DNA of 64,000 bases from Phialocephala subalpina (lineage: Eukaryota > Ascomycota > Leotiomycetes > Helotiales > Mollisiaceae), in NCBI GenBank assembly GCA_900073065.1, contig FJOG01000023.1, positions 314,179 to 378,178 of the forward strand. Reading direction: 5' to 3'. Below, one piece after another: positions 43,501-52,474 of the stretch; the first letter of the stretch is position 1, and every line of letters starts with the position of its first letter. A model generated the notes under the pieces. That model searched no databases. It was not told the DNA's origin and worked only from the letters and a program-made list of their open reading frames with translations. The position numbers and the translations under genes are program-made.

Positions 43501-46029
43501 AATGGAAGTTTCCCATCGTGTGACAGCCAGTGCTGGAGGTGTACCCATTTCGGTATGGAAGTTGGGCATGTGACCAAGCTCTAGGTGTGCAAGATAGTCT
43601 TTCCAATAATCTTTTAGGCCCCAGTCATCGACATCGAGCCTGCCATCCGTATATGCATCAACAACGTTTCTAAAGCCTGTGCGATCTGGAATTGGTCGTT
43701 CTTTCAACAGTGCATCAAGATCATCTAGTAAGAGTTCGAGCGACCACGCATCGTACAAAGCATGATGTAGATGAATCAAGACTTTGGTCCCGGATGAGAC
43801 TTGCAAGATCTGAACTCGAAGTGGATGATGCAAAGATGTGTCTTTGGATTTGTTAAATCCATACTCGAACTCCTCGACTTCCTCAATATGAGACTCTGTC
43901 AAGCTTCTCCACACGACCTGCACATATCCATCAGAGTTCTGAGATTCTGAAAATCCTGTTCTCAAGATGGGATTGGCCTGAGCAAGATCTTGCAGTGTCT
44001 GAATCACGTGCTCAGTATCATCGATGCCAGCAAGGTCCAACTCAACCCAGTTCCGGTAAGCTTTTTGGTCGATGGCTGTTTCTGACAGCATTGCCGTCTG
44101 AAGTGGAGTGCAAGGCATCGAAGACTCGACATCCTTAGCATGGCCATTGAGAACAGCCGTGACCATTTCTGAGTCGGCTGTTCTGTTCCCATTATGTGAT
44201 TTGGGAGGTTCCGAGGCAGCAGTCTCACAGATTCGGGCGAGAGAGGCAAACGTATCAGCTTGGAGAACTGCGATTGTGCTCACAGCGTAACCTTGTGATC
44301 GCAATTTTGACGCCACCTGAATTGCACGAAGAGAGTCAAGTCCAGCAGCAGCAAGACGCAAGGTGCTAGGAAACGGACCAAGAACCTCGTGGAGTACATT
44401 TTTGACTGACTGCTCGGTCTTGCTGGCCGAAGTCGAGTCGTCGTGATCCATGTTAGCTCGCTCCTCTTGATAGTCAGACTCCAACTTCCGCTTGTCTACC
44501 TTTCCAGAAGGCAAATATGGGAACTTCTGAAGTAGGATGATCTCGCTTGGTATCATGAACTTTGGAAGCCACTCAGAACACGTTTTCATCACGTCTTCAG
44601 ACTTAATGTTGGCATCATCCACGAGTGCAAACACAAGTAGTGCATTGGCGAGTACGACTGCTGCTACAGTCTTCACACCTGAATGCTTGTAGACTGCCTC
44701 TTCAATCTCTCCAAGCTCAACTCTCTGACCTCGCAATTTGACTTGGCCCGCACTTATGCGACCGAGAATCTCGATGGTGCCATTCTCGAGCTGTCGAGCC
44801 TTGTCGCCAGTCCGATAGTAATTTCTTCCCTCAAACTTGACGAAAGCCGCTTTGTTCTGATCTGGGCGATTCAGGTAGCAGTGTGCAAGCTGAGGACCAC
44901 TAAGCACAAGCTCTCCCAGCTCTCCCACAGGTAAGAACTTCAAGTTTGCGGCATCATCTAGAGACTCGCTAGCAACTGCAATGAAAGTGGACACTGTGTC
45001 AAATGGAATCCCGATGTTGCCAGGCTTGGCGCTCGCTTCCATTTTCGGGTAGATCGTACAATGTATTGCAGCTTCGGTAGGACCGTACATGCCATAAAGC
45101 ATATTGGGCTTGGACTTTGAGCCTCCGAATTCTTCCACGATAGGTCTGGTAAGCATTTCTCCGATAGTCAGAAGCAGCTTCAAACCAGGCGCATTTGACC
45201 TCTTCTGGAGTAACGAGCCGACAACAGTAGGTGTGAGCTCGGCTGCATCGATGTTGAGCTTGTTGATCATGCCTGGGAGGTCGTTCAGAAGTTGACTTCG
45301 GTCACAGCCAACCAAAGTTGCTCCTCTGATGAGCGGGAAGAAGATTTCGAAGACGGAGACATCGAATGAGGGTGCTGCGAACTGCAGAAATCGCTTGAAA
45401 TGAGGGATGTGTCTTTCGTGTGCGAGTAAGGACTGGGATACTGCCAAATGGCTCACAGCCACGCCTTTGGGCTTTCCACTCGATCCAGACGTGTACATCA
45501 CATATGCCAGCTCTCCAGGTGTCGCATCACGTGCTCCTTTGATTTCCACAGCTTCTTCTTGCTCCACCTCGGGGAATTCGTCGACAAGAATGACTTTTGG
45601 TCCATCTTCCCATGAGACTGTGTCCTTGAATGCAGAGGTGGTGATGATGAGATTTGCTGACACATCTCCGACAACGAATTTGATGCGCTCTTTGGGTGCA
45701 TCGAGGTTGATCGGACAGAATGCTCCTCCGAATCTCAAAATTGCGAGCTGAGAAATATATAGTCCAGGCGACTGAGGAAGTAGCACTGGGACAATATGTT
45801 GTTTTGAGGATTCTGTATCGGATGATCTCAACGAATCTTGGATCCTCGCTTGCAGAGAGTCGGCGCAAGATAGTAGCTTGCGATAGGTATAGCTCTTGTT
45901 TCTGTCATTGCTGGTACAGTCAAGAGCACATGCATCGAGTTGTTGATCCCATGGTATAAGGCGGTGAAGTAATCGAGGTCCTTCCAAGACTTTCGGAGGG
46001 TCGTTGAGGATCGAAAGTGAAGTCGCCAT
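31513..46029 (-). CDS. sidC: Ferrichrome-type siderophore non-ribosomal peptide synthetase (SidC/NPS2-like)
   Basis: Assembles a cyclic hexapeptide hydroxamate siderophore (ferricrocin/ferrichrome group) from amino acids and N5-acyl-N5-hydroxyornithine. A single uninterrupted exon of 4,838 codons from ATG 46029 (MATSLSILNDPP). Domain order with approximate residues: A1 (core YTSGSSGKPKG, ~183), T1 (561), C1 (756), A2 (FTSGSTGTPKG, 1228), T2 (1627), C2 (1817), T3 (2164), C3 (2360), A3 (YTSGTTGTPKG, 2825), T4 (3220), C4 (3418), T5 (3756), C5 (3968), T6 (4314), C6 (4516). All six T domains keep the phosphopantetheine Ser (LDSI/LDSL/IDSI). All six C domains keep the catalytic His and Asp, though C4 and C5 have FHGLYDG and SHALYDG. 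There is no thioesterase; the terminal C6 is expected to release by cyclisation. Three A and extra T-C units match iterative ferrichrome synthetases. Confidence 0.95.
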   Translation of the reverse strand: MATSLSILNDPPKVLEGPRLLHRLIPWDQQLDACALDCTSNDRNKSYTYRKLLSCADSLQARIQDSLRSSDTESSKQHIVPVLLPQSPGLYISQLAILRFGGAFCPINLDAPKERIKFVVGDVSANLIITTSAFKDTVSWEDGPKVILVDEFPEVEQEEAVEIKGARDATPGELAYVMYTSGSSGKPKGVAVSHLAVSQSLLAHERHIPHFKRFLQFAAPSFDVSVFEIFFPLIRGATLVGCDRSQLLNDLPGMINKLNIDAAELTPTVVGSLLQKRSNAPGLKLLLTIGEMLTRPIVEEFGGSKSKPNMLYGMYGPTEAAIHCTIYPKMEASAKPGNIGIPFDTVSTFIAVASESLDDAANLKFLPVGELGELVLSGPQLAHCYLNRPDQNKAAFVKFEGRNYYRTGDKARQLENGTIEILGRISAGQVKLRGQRVELGEIEEAVYKHSGVKTVAAVVLANALLVFALVDDANIKSEDVMKTCSEWLPKFMIPSEIILLQKFPYLPSGKVDKRKLESDYQEERANMDHDDSTSASKTEQSVKNVLHEVLGPFPSTLRLAAAGLDSLRAIQVASKLRSQGYAVSTIAVLQADTFASLARICETAASEPPKSHNGNRTADSEMVTAVLNGHAKDVESSMPCTPLQTAMLSETAIDQKAYRNWVELDLAGIDDTEHVIQTLQDLAQANPILRTGFSESQNSDGYVQVVWRSLTESHIEEVEEFEYGFNKSKDTSLHHPLRVQILQVSSGTKVLIHLHHALYDAWSLELLLDDLDALLKERPIPDRTGFRNVVDAYTDGRLDVDDWGLKDYWKDYLAHLELGHMPNFHTEMGTPPALAVTRWETSISMTEIEKCSRSLSVSPQSLFQTAYALLLGSYLGSSDICFGSVFSGRTLPIAGIEDIVGPCLATLPIRIDLSTSTTLRDLVQELNAMTRKHLENSILPLRDIKSCSGVDPLQLLFDTLLIWQQTLHDIDHKREHVSLVNTLDNLEFNLTLEIIPTARNIELKANYQRALFPESQINLLLRSLEQLLRVILDDSSVAIDSTFSRLGLNILSAENETPDISLKGETLSSPVERIAAEDPDRPAIDFARSIDGEAMATDRVSYFQLNSRSNQMGSYLSEQNVLPDELVCICMEKCNDLYVSILATAKIGAGYLPLTPDVPPERLEHILREANVKVVMAQSVSRPIFKSLQSVKVVYVDEVKFGRFSAENIPSRSSPNNVSYCVFTSGSTGTPKGVLVTQGNLLSNLDVLQELYPTSSHSRFLQSCSQAFDVSVFEIFFAWRVGGCICSAIKDVLFQDIENAICAFNVTHLSLTPTVAALINPENVPKVQFLVTAGEAVTQKVFNVWANKGLWQGYGPSETTNICTVNPRVSQRHAINNIGPPFKNTSAFVLAPDQDFSLVPRGGVGEFCFGGSQIFRGYMDRTQEVGKIIEHPQHGKLYRSGDFGRLMPDGSLAFTGRKDDQVKIRGQRVELGEISNIMLRSDEVKDCVTIVIDGDTDNSQRLVCFWVSTSFTSEKLEFLKPEASVVETLYTNLESALPAYMIPSALIPISVLPATAQGKIDKRRLVKHFHELDVNYLDMTTQGAKESADHTWTDLENKIADAVARVTNLSRSELHPDTSFFNLGIDSISAISLSRTLRQTLDLPVEISDILKFPSVTRLSQRLLSRLGEDLQAPREVQKIGFDEKFRGSIITRFGQAGKSVQAILPCTPLQEAMLSAAEASAESLYDNKVMLQVNGNVQRLQACWREMVRRHEILRTCFVSTDMKRHPYVQAVLECHDLVFGVAAKDKSLQELEPPYSLDLLESSGSYKLSISMHHALYDGVALTVLYEEVESLYRQESLPQPVSFAPFLQAIEAMDLGEADQFWGATLQNCRTTAFKASRKTSMASQQQSKTRVDRINAKNSLQFIESSIKKHSTSLLGACHAAWAALLSEKIQETDVCFGNVVSGRTIPVEGVERLVAPCFNTIPARLQNTHNLTYLEAFRKLQSLNADSIPFQLTPLRRIQSKFSPDGSRLFDTLFILQQPPRPLDSSIWAIEEDSGAMDFPLVCEVVPKHSDDTLEIILHSYTNVISDAEAVDILRSFEEKLKTALENPRRQLLSATVRDEILAKVRSREEKETKASNLEGSSKPMSKQEEELRDVIAAFTDVPVDKIGRDVSIFRLGLDSISTVQVATRLRKQGHTVLASDILEHPTIVQLSGFLWRNGGQASQVEEYDFEAFDKEFRQQICAKNGINAEEVEAVRPCTAVQQGMLAQTMHSRGQEYVNSVWFEVLPDVDVTRLKQAWAVVCESHEMLRTGFCSTEDSKHPFVMVTYSSKIFPLPWIENELAAVTSERLAQQPWTLLLSRKDNTQTIRFTAHHALYDAQSIQMILEDVAKVYKDEQLASRPPLVSMLGSILRHTQDDVEAKQQFWQRDENKIVVNRLPDLTPLRVSDTSSAVREVISKATITELEAECRKSGVTIQAVSQAAWARILAAYIGETATTFGMTLSGRSVSEDADKISFPSIVTLPVRCDVTGSNGDLLARTMKSNALLHKHQFTPLTSIQKWAGYPEGKIFDTLFAYQKLPNNEDKVTPPWKVVKEEASVDYAVSLEVQPESDDTLMLRLTFRQDLIPVEHAELILRQYDAMLVDLLQNPQSPCDVIPELENELLSIMAAEEDVLPGPVTLLHEFVERGAKTWSEKTALEFATCLEPGNFKSRSWTYNQLDQEANKVAHLLLKHGVVPGEIVAICFDKCAEASFATIGVLKVGCAFVALDLNAPADRLKFIVGDSAAKLVLTAGKPGQDLRGLLDREIISLDSSDVLAGCSNEKPELARNTTPDDTAYCLYTSGTTGTPKGCLITHDNTVQFMLAFSKLFAGHWSEDSKYLQFASFHFDVSVMEQFWSWSVGICVASAPRDLIFEDITGAIQQLQITHIDLTPSLARLIHPDDVPTLCQGAFITGGEQLKQEILDLWGERAVIYNGYGPTEATIGCTMYPRVPKNGKPTNIGPAYINVGSYVLKPGTEIPVLRGGIGELCVSGRLVGKGYLNRPDLTAERFPTLKAFDERVYRTGDLVRILHDGSFIFLGRADDQVKLRGQRLELSEINEVIKKGVRAVEEVVTLVLKHVTQQKEQLVTFFVASSDGEGSTISTMRGACKSRLPGYMVPTHFIPIKKLPLNANNKADSKQLAAMYNELGVEELQMLSQSGQDDKKWPENEKSVLEILARVLDVEAGSLTRSSNIFELGLDSISIIGFSRALQNSGLENAKLSVVKSNPSIGGLVRALVDNKTPDKSTENAFVAAKQYTAAFSQRHMVAICKELSVESEDVESVAPCTPVQEGMIYRFLESELPLYFNKFEFELDDGVDVDKLVGAWERVIRKLEVLRTKFVATDDGFAQAVLREADGSWNDAKVDYDSVEKSLALKSPYKLDFGSGKDFSLQIFHGLYDGNSLEMLLRCLVDEYRGAEVEYGPSFISSLPYGPLAQVSGAQEFWTQHLAGWTPNEIPTTSDSTSDIISTRTITNIHHFETLRKILSVTPQAVLQAAWLSALQTILSPNPTIGIVTSGRAIDFEGADKVIGPLFNTVPFHVELEDRMTSKELVGVCHEWNMEMQEFQHTPLKDVQRWSPAKIGDALFESLFVFQRGEVEGENGVWRKVDGGQIADYPLAFEATLSADSERLELTVVAQSGVLSQDEADGLLDAVEEALQEILRSEGKNVITTNAQDNKRTRDRPTSNGIATAPSVNGKFTWTNDAENIRVEIACLAKVSEDSIQEHSSIFELGLDSIDVIKLSSRLKKRGIEIPVSVIIKSQTIANMAGKISKGSNEKAPQRKTLDEMCRDLRAYLKRTGNCWADAETILPATPLQQSMVNEMIKSRYRRYFNVDGFKLGDGVDVERLIEAIRTVVDQSPILRTTFVEIADPKLPVTYAQIVHKSAYGGLHDSIIGLEEGDTFEAFMNNFKDASAHSASKSGSLLHVRRVVVGREQYLVIAISHALYDGTSLKSIHNDIERAYHDQLSQRPDFKTFLEQVFQSTSEDAKKFWRTTLSNLPPAQFPRKIEVVDREGSLRIERRSRLSLNDVETLCRSSRITLQTLGQTCWALVLSHLMGQLDVVFGSVLSCRDSEKASEVMFPLMNTVAVRSVLHGTLVEMLRYMQDMSDTTRQYQHFPLGTAQAYALASRQDSERKDTTLFDTLFIYQGRRSTKEEGKLYKSVYGASDVEFPVCAEMEIVDDEYISWTTACKSIARDAAETEGVIDALEAVLERIIKDSNAQTIVSDADGISVCGLPKFRMHKTEPKKEQVQIADGADAEWSSTEVVLRKALHEVSNVPESQIKKATSIFHLGLDSILVLKLPTLLKTYDIKLSVSEILREQTVVAMANAVSRSTPETNGTLDVDSVLVKSVESLDISSELEALEREVGEVAYTMPATAGEEYMIRQWRVSQGAMFYQTFTYTLPGPINKEGLENAWRTLLANHDILRTGFLEIESQIVQVVFKDPTNEVIYCSSGWPAPVTRKSNSDLRLPPLNLVVEDEDESPVTLKLVLHHAIYDGISLPILIDQLQSLYNGQTPEVSELGFKTFVAETISSSSTPTTKEKWTSYLLGETLYPTKALQSNTPSKTKNRTEVFHPSNKIVPLNKLAQSHGLTIDALFIAVIAKILARRLQSTSQEPTPQVTFGVYLANRAPFGDDLSSLAAPTLNLLPLRVPKPLDRKLEDVAADVQLGLGTIGEKGMVGASLREIYEWTGTRVNCFVNILKSANPGTGADGHEVGEWKAVHNLTTKAEVVEERINENVILNEGVWNEAYLVSSFSSIGEKGKGLTEKQPSLDIEMRYMGEKGELDVGVFAPNDLMDVGEAEKLVGEFVAIWQR

Positions 46030-46385
46030 TGCTGTGAGCTTCAAAGCCCAATGATCATATTGGGAAGTGATTCTTGGAAGGATCAAAGGGTCGAGAATAG
46101 TGGCAAGTAGAGGGTCGTTGACGATTTCCTAAAGTGGCGAAACCAGCTATTTTGGAAGGAACGTTCGAGTACGGAATAAGGGTACGGAGTATATTCACGT
46201 GTTCAGGAGACGTCGTGACTCAAATACTGCTGTGCTTTGTAATGTGATGAAGCTCATAGGATGGCTCCCAGTGGAAGGCAGCATCAAAAGAAATTCTGTA
46301 TATGCTATGAGAGAGGTCCTCGGGCAGCTTCCTTCTTGCTTATTTCGCGGTTGCTGGCACGCGGCTTGCAACCTCTGAAAGGCGC

Positions 46386-46418
46386 GATCTGATAGCGTAC
46401 GCCCCACGCTATCAGATC
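46386..46418. promoter_or_regulatory. Inverted pair of SreA-type GATA sites in a 13-bp-arm palindrome
   Basis: Arms 46386-46398 and 46406-46418 are perfect inverted repeats (GATCTGATAGCGT and its complement) around a 7-nt loop. Each arm contains ATCTGATAG, one base from the ATCWGATAA consensus of Urbs1/SRE/SreA iron-responsive GATA repressors. It lies 357 nt upstream of the sidC ATG. Confidence 0.7.
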
Positions 46419-46787
46419 CATGGTTTCGTGACGTCGAGAATGTCTCGTTCAGGGGGCAGGTTCGGCTCAACCGAGACGGAGCAAACACATCTGTTCAGGA
46501 TGTCACTGACAGTTCATGACAAACTGAATGACTAGATTAGCATCTGCTATTATACCCCGAGTCATGACATCGTGGGATTTCTGCCCTTGAAATTGTTGCT
46601 TTTTCGGCCAAGTTAGGGAGGTTGTATGGATTGCTTCAGTCTTGGCTCCTTTGCTCCGGTGACCTGGAGGGGCTGGTGATGCCATTGCGGGCGAGTTCCA
46701 TTCCCAGTGATTGTTTCCCGGCATTCGCGTTTGCAGCGCTTTTCTGCAAGAGTTGAAGGAAAATCCACAGCAGGAACTAAACAAAAG

Positions 46788-46796
46788 ATCTGATAA
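46788..46796 (+). promoter_or_regulatory. ATCTGATAA, SreA-type GATA site
   Basis: Exact match to ATCWGATAA, 759 nt upstream of sidC and about 980 nt upstream of the ABC transporter ATG. Confidence 0.65.
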
Positions 46797-46878
46797 TAGT
46801 TTGTGCAACACGTGTGCACGATGCATGCAACCGAAGCAGGCCAAGAAGGAGCAAGGAAGATTCTTCACCGGTTTAATC

Positions 46879-46887
46879 TTATCAGAT
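46879..46887 (-). promoter_or_regulatory. TTATCAGAT, SreA-type GATA site (reverse)
   Basis: Reverse complement is ATCTGATAA, an exact match. It is followed at once by a second weaker ATCATCAGAT. Confidence 0.65.
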
Positions 46888-47778
46888 CATCAGATTGGCA
46901 GGGGCTGAGGAAGGTGTGTGCACATCCTGCTTTGGTCCGGTCTCGGGGCAACTAGGCGATGGCATTTTCAACGACCGTCGACCCACTGATGGTCGCTTTC
47001 CCATGGCATCACGTCTTCACACCGGCGCTGGTCCACAAGATCTATTGCAGCACCTTGCGAACCACGAATCTGGCTAACGACCCCGAATCTCAGGTCCGCA
47101 TCCCTCACATTTCCTGCCCATAAGGGATGGTAAATGGTAAATGCTCCGCTCTTCGTATGAAGGACCACTGTCCACTTCAAGTCGATGGAGACGAGAAGAC
47201 TTGGTTTGATGCCGCGGATCTATACGAACATTCGACGTACCGACGGAGGCTCAACGGAATTTCACCGTTAGAGACTCGGGATGTTGTGCCCCGGGAAATT
47301 CGGCACACTTCAGCATCTGCTGTCAAATCCAAGTATCATCGACTGGAGTCGGAATGAAGATTGTATCAGCGGCACAAAGCCACCGAGCCCGGCTTTGAAC
47401 GAACTTCTAGCCCCGGCTCCAGCAAGTCCTATACGCCACCTTCTTAAGCTTAACGGTCGTGGACAAGATGATCACTGCCGAGGATGGCAGAGACCCTGGT
47501 GGAGGATCTTCGTATGCACTGTGACGGTGAGATTGGCTCCTACCCCTCGTTGGTTTGAGCCTTGCATCTCGTAGTGCGAGACACGCATCGGAGATGAAGA
47601 AATTTGTACAGACCCATGAATTTCATTATTGATGCCATGCTTCAATTGGTGGCAAGTGTTTACCCCAATGCGACCCAGAGATTTGAAGCAGCCGCGTCAA
47701 TCGAGTTCTTGAAATGCCCTTGATGCTTCGATGACAGTTTTGGTGTGAAGAGGACGGAATTCAGAGGAAGTCCCGACA

Positions 47779-50700
47779 ATGTTCAACCATCTCAGGCCAC
47801 TGGCTAAAAAGATAGGTTCCAAGAGTGTTCTATCCTCATATTTCGCACTTTATAGACCATTACAAGATCTCCAGTCGAGATCGATCTTGGTTTGTGGGAT
47901 CATACTAGCTATTGCTGCAGGTGCTCCGCTCCCAATCATTGGAGTGATCTTTGCAAGAATCATCGATGCCTTTCCTCCATCAGAAGATGAAGTGCAGGAC
48001 AGGATTTCTCAATTGTTGGCCGTTGGTAAGTAAATCTATACTGAAACGGTACCAAGCTAACATATTCAGCAATTGCATACTTCGTCGTGACTTGGGGATG
48101 GGCATTCTGCTGGGGCGTAGTTGGTGCCCGCATCTCAAGAGGTCTACGAACGCAGATGGTTGATCGAGCCCTTGGACTAGACCAAACCTACTTCGAAACA
48201 CAATGTCCCGATGTACGAAAACCTTCTCTATGTTGAGAAAAAGCAATACTGACACGCCTTAGATTACTAGTCGCTTGACTGCCGATGCTCAGACAGTCCA
48301 GTCGGGGACGGCTGAGAAGGTTGGGATATTCATCCAATCGATCAGCTACTTCATCGTTGCGTTCATTGTTGGGTTCATTCTCAATGCTCGCCTCACTGGA
48401 ATCTTATTCGCTGCGGTCATTCCTTCCATGGCTTTGGTCATAGTCATTGGAACTTCCGTCTTGAATCACTTCACGAAGGACGTCTCGGAATGTACAAGTT
48501 CAGCGGTAGCAATCGCGGAGGGGGCTATCAAAGCAGTGCATGTGATCCAAGCATTTGATGCCTTCGATTCCTTGACAACGGATCATCAGAATCATCTAGC
48601 ACGCGCTATGAGGGTTGGAGTAAAGAAAGCTATCGCAGGAGCCGTTCTGCTAGGAAGCGTGTTCTTCATTGCGTAAGTCGCTTTCTCGTCAACCATTCTT
48701 CACCTGCTAATTTTCACAGATATGCCGCAAATGCACTTGCATTTTGGCAAGGATCCAAGATCGTCGCGGACAGTTCAACAGGAGGTGCTGGAACAGTCTA
48801 CGCGATCGTTTTCCTCATTCTCGATGCATCATTTGTAATTGGCTCGGCCGGCCCATTCATCCAATCATTCTCACAAGCAGCTTCGGCGGGAAAGCGGATA
48901 CTGAACCTCATCGACTATCCAGATATCCCAATTGATGTTTATTCCTCAGAAGGCGTCGCAGCCGATGAGGAGACTTTCGGACCCGACAAGGATATCATTT
49001 TCTCCGACGTGAGCTTTGCATACCCCGCTCGACCCGAGGAAACGGTTTTGGACACCGTCAATTTCAAGATCAAGACCGGGTCTACAGTTGGCATCGTAGG
49101 AGCATCTGGAAGCGGAAAATCTACCATCGCGGGATTGTTGCTCAGGCTTTACGATCCCACCCGAGGACAAATTCACGTCGACGGTCACTCGATACCAGAA
49201 TACAACCTCGCCAGCCTTCGAACGCAGATTGCGCTTGTCGATCAAGATCTAGCCGTATTTTCTGGCACTCTATACTCAAACATCAGGGACGGCTACAGGG
49301 GTCCAGGCTTGTCTGAGGATGAGCTGAGAGGAAAATGCGTGAAGGCTGCAAAGGCCGCAGATGCATGGTCATTCATCGAAAACTTACCAGACGGACTCGA
49401 TACAAGGCTTGGCGAACCATCAGGAACCAAACTCTCAGGAGGACAAAAGCAACGTGTCTGTGTCGCCAGAGCTCTCGTGGGTGACCCTTCCCTGCTGGTC
49501 TTGGACGAAGCCACAAGTGCTCTTGACACGATCAGTGAAGCCGCCATTCTGACTTCGCTCGGGAATTCGAGATCCATGGGAAATCGCACCACAGTCATGA
49601 TTGCGCATCGCCTTGCATCTGTCAGATCTGCGGATAATATCATCGTCATGGCCAAAGGAAAGATCCTCGAGCAGGGAGATCACGAAGCTTTAATGTCTCG
49701 CCAAGACGGCGCGTACCGAAAGTTAATCGAAGCACAAAAGCTTTCTTCCGACGACTACGCTTCTGACAAATCGGACGACAAATCAGACCTGGATATTGAG
49801 GCTTCTCCTGAAATTGAAGAAGGGGAGGTTGCGAAGGTCACAGAAACTCAGAAGGAAATTCTGGACGATAGTCAGAAATACGGCACTTTTACCATCATAC
49901 GACGCTGTCTTTCTCTGAGCCGCTCCCGAGTTCTCTTCACTTGTCTTGCCCTCCTAGGTTCACTCACCACCGGTGGTCTTATTCTTGGCGAGTCAATTAT
50001 CTTCGGCCACCTTGTCCAACTACTGAACGGAACTGTGCCTCAAGATCGAGTCGACTTCTTCTGTCTGATGTTTTTCGTTGTCGCATTGGCCGCTCTCATT
50101 GGCTATACAACCTCAGGGTCCTGCTTTGGTCTTGTGTCGGAATACTTGATTCTCCGAACTCGAGACATTTCCCTGCGCACCATCCTTCGTCAAGATATGG
50201 AATGGTTTCTCCAGCCTGGACGATCAACTTCATCTTTGACTTCAGTCATTAGCATGGATGCTGGACATCTGAGCGGCCTCTCAGGAGTCATCATTGGCAC
50301 CATCGTATCGGCTCTCGTATCTGTCGTGGGAGGAGCAATCTTAGCCCACATCGTTGCGTGGAAGATTGCAATCGTTTTGTTCGCAACATCACCGGTCGTC
50401 ATCCTAGCAGGCTTCTTTCGCCTTCGCATCCTTGCCAAAGTCGAGGAGAAGAATCAAAAAGCATATACTGAAGCAGCATCCCTAGCCTCAGAAGCCTGCT
50501 CATCCATACGGACTATCGCTGCCCTCGGCACCGAAAGAGAGACTTTAAGACGATTCCGTCTCGCAGTGGACAAATTCCAGGACCAAACCTTCAAATACAC
50601 CGCTCTTGGGAACCTCCTCCTTGCCTTCGCGCTCGCCATCACGTGAGCCTCTGTCACTCTCCTCCATTCCAGCCCTCACTAACACCTCGTAGATACTTCG

Positions 50701-51704
50701 TATACGCCCTGGCTTACTGGTGGGGAGCAAAGCAAGTCCGATCGGGCGAATACACGCCTCTCCAATTCTTCATTGTCCTCCCCGCCATCCTCTTCTCCGC
50801 CCAAGCAGCCGGCCAAATATTCAGTCTCGCCCCAGATATAGGACGAGCTAAAGGAGCAGCTAGTCGAGTTTTCGCCCTCCACGACCAAAAACCCAGCATC
50901 GATACCACCTCCACCTCCTCTCAAGAATGCACCCAACTCACCCCCTCATTATCATCCCAACACGGAAGCATCACCTTCAAGAGTGTCAGCCTTGCCTACG
51001 CCTCCCGCCCCGACACACCCGTCTTCAAAGATCTGAACTTGGCGATTAAGGCAGGAGAGACTGTCGCATTAGTAGGCCGTTCCGGTGCCGGCAAAACCTC
51101 TACAATCTCCCTTATGGAACGTTTCTACGACCCAACATCCGGCTCCATCCTCCTCGACGGCGTTGACATTCGCTCCGTCCCCGTCTCTCAACACCGTGCT
51201 CGAATCTCACTCGTCGCTCAAGATCCCGATCTCTTCTCAGGAAGCATAGCATTCAACGTCGGTCTCGGGGCTCGACCCGGACATAAAGCTTCCATGGACG
51301 AGATCATAGATGCGTGCAAAGCTGTTGGGATACATGAGTTCATATCCAGCTTACCAGACGGATACAACACCCAATGCGGGATCAACGGATCCCAGTTATC
51401 TGGAGGACAAAAACAGAGGGTTGCTATAGCTAGAGCTTATATTCGGGATCCGGAGATCTTGTTGTTGGATGAGGCGACTAGTGCGTTGGATTCTCATTCT
51501 GAGAGGCAGATTCAGGGGGCCATCAAAAAGGCGGGCAAGGGAAGGACCACGATCATGATTGCGCACAGATTAACGAGTGTTATGAGTGCGGATCGGATAC
51601 TTGTGTTTGAGAAGGGGAGAATAGTTGAGGAGGGTCGACATGAAGAGCTCATGAGAGGAGGCGGAATTTATGAACAGATGATTAGAGCCCAGAGTTTGGG
51701 TTGA
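47779..51704 (+). CDS. Full-size ABCB (MDR/P-glycoprotein-type) transporter of the siderophore locus
   Basis: ATP-driven transporter, two membrane and two nucleotide-binding domains (TMD-NBD-TMD-NBD). Exons 47779-48025, 48070-48212, 48263-48672, 48720-50642 and 50693-51704, all in phase, 1,244 residues. NBD1 has Walker A GASGSGKST (~residue 425), signature LSGGQKQRV and Walker B LLVLDEATSALD, plus the H-loop MIAHRL. NBD2 has Walker A GRSGAGKTST, LSGGQKQRVAIARA, ILLLDEATSALD and MIAHRL. Both sites look catalytically complete. Membrane segments flank each NBD (SILVCGIILAIAAGAPLPII; VLFTCLALLGSLTTGGLIL). Its place between the ferrichrome-type NRPS and sidA, with GATA sites on both sides, argues for transport of the siderophore, its precursor or a breakdown product. 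Direction and membrane are not shown by sequence. Confidence 0.93.
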
Positions 51705-52474
51705 GATTTTGCGTGTGTCTACTTGAGCTTTAATTCTTGTATATATGGCGAGGAGTTGGGGCCACAAAATAGACAGAGCATGTATGTATGAGGTTTTAAT
51801 GGAGACGTTTTCTAGAAACAGTCCCACATGGTCTTGCAGCTCCCAGAGAATTGGTACACCCGAGTCAGAGAAGACACATTGCTTCAAAGTGCATCTCCTG
51901 CAGTTCTCTACAATCGAAGTTCTAGAAAACATACACGTGGTATCTTCATCACACCATCTACCTACTATCGTGAACAAATTTTGGCACTTCGCAATACCAA
52001 CGCAAGTCAACATCGCCGGTCTCAAACGGTTCCCTCGGAATTCTCGCATTGCTTAGTCCCCCATCCCACGATTCCTCGCATTGCATATAGGCTAGGATGT
52101 ATTCTACCACCTTGGCTGACTCACGCTGACGCTGCCTTCATCCGCAGTCCATTATTACTCCTTGACCGAAATATATTCCCTCGTTTCAAAAAAGGAAAAA
52201 AAAACCTCTCGGCCTCACTTCCAAAGTCCTTCCCCGCCAAGGTCGGACGAAAACCTCAACATCAACACGTCCAATTTCCCACATCTACCTAGCCCATCAT
52301 CCCAAGTGTCTCTCTCGTAACACCTTCCTCTTTTCCAAGCAACTGTCTCCTCCAAGCGGAGCTGTCCGCCGCCCGTCTCTTCACCAGCCAAACTCAAACT
52401 TTGTTCCCCACCTGCCCCATCAAGTCATGATCCCCAATTCCCCGCTGTTCAAGTCCACCTGCGATTATCTGGCC

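Larger units (their letters stand above)
46030..47778. other. Shared sidC/ABC transporter intergenic region
   Basis: 1.75 kb between divergent starts, with no gene supported. It carries the GATA elements listed separately, all within 46386-46887, closer to sidC than to the transporter. Confidence 0.7.

Noticed and set aside
46030..46086. 19-codon N-terminal extension of the NRPS
   Set aside because: It begins at TTG, not ATG; the first ATG (46029) gives MATSLSILNDPP, which is a normal start.
46503..46868. Minus-strand open frame of 121 codons in the sidC/ABC spacer
   Set aside because: No family features and composition like the surrounding non-coding DNA.
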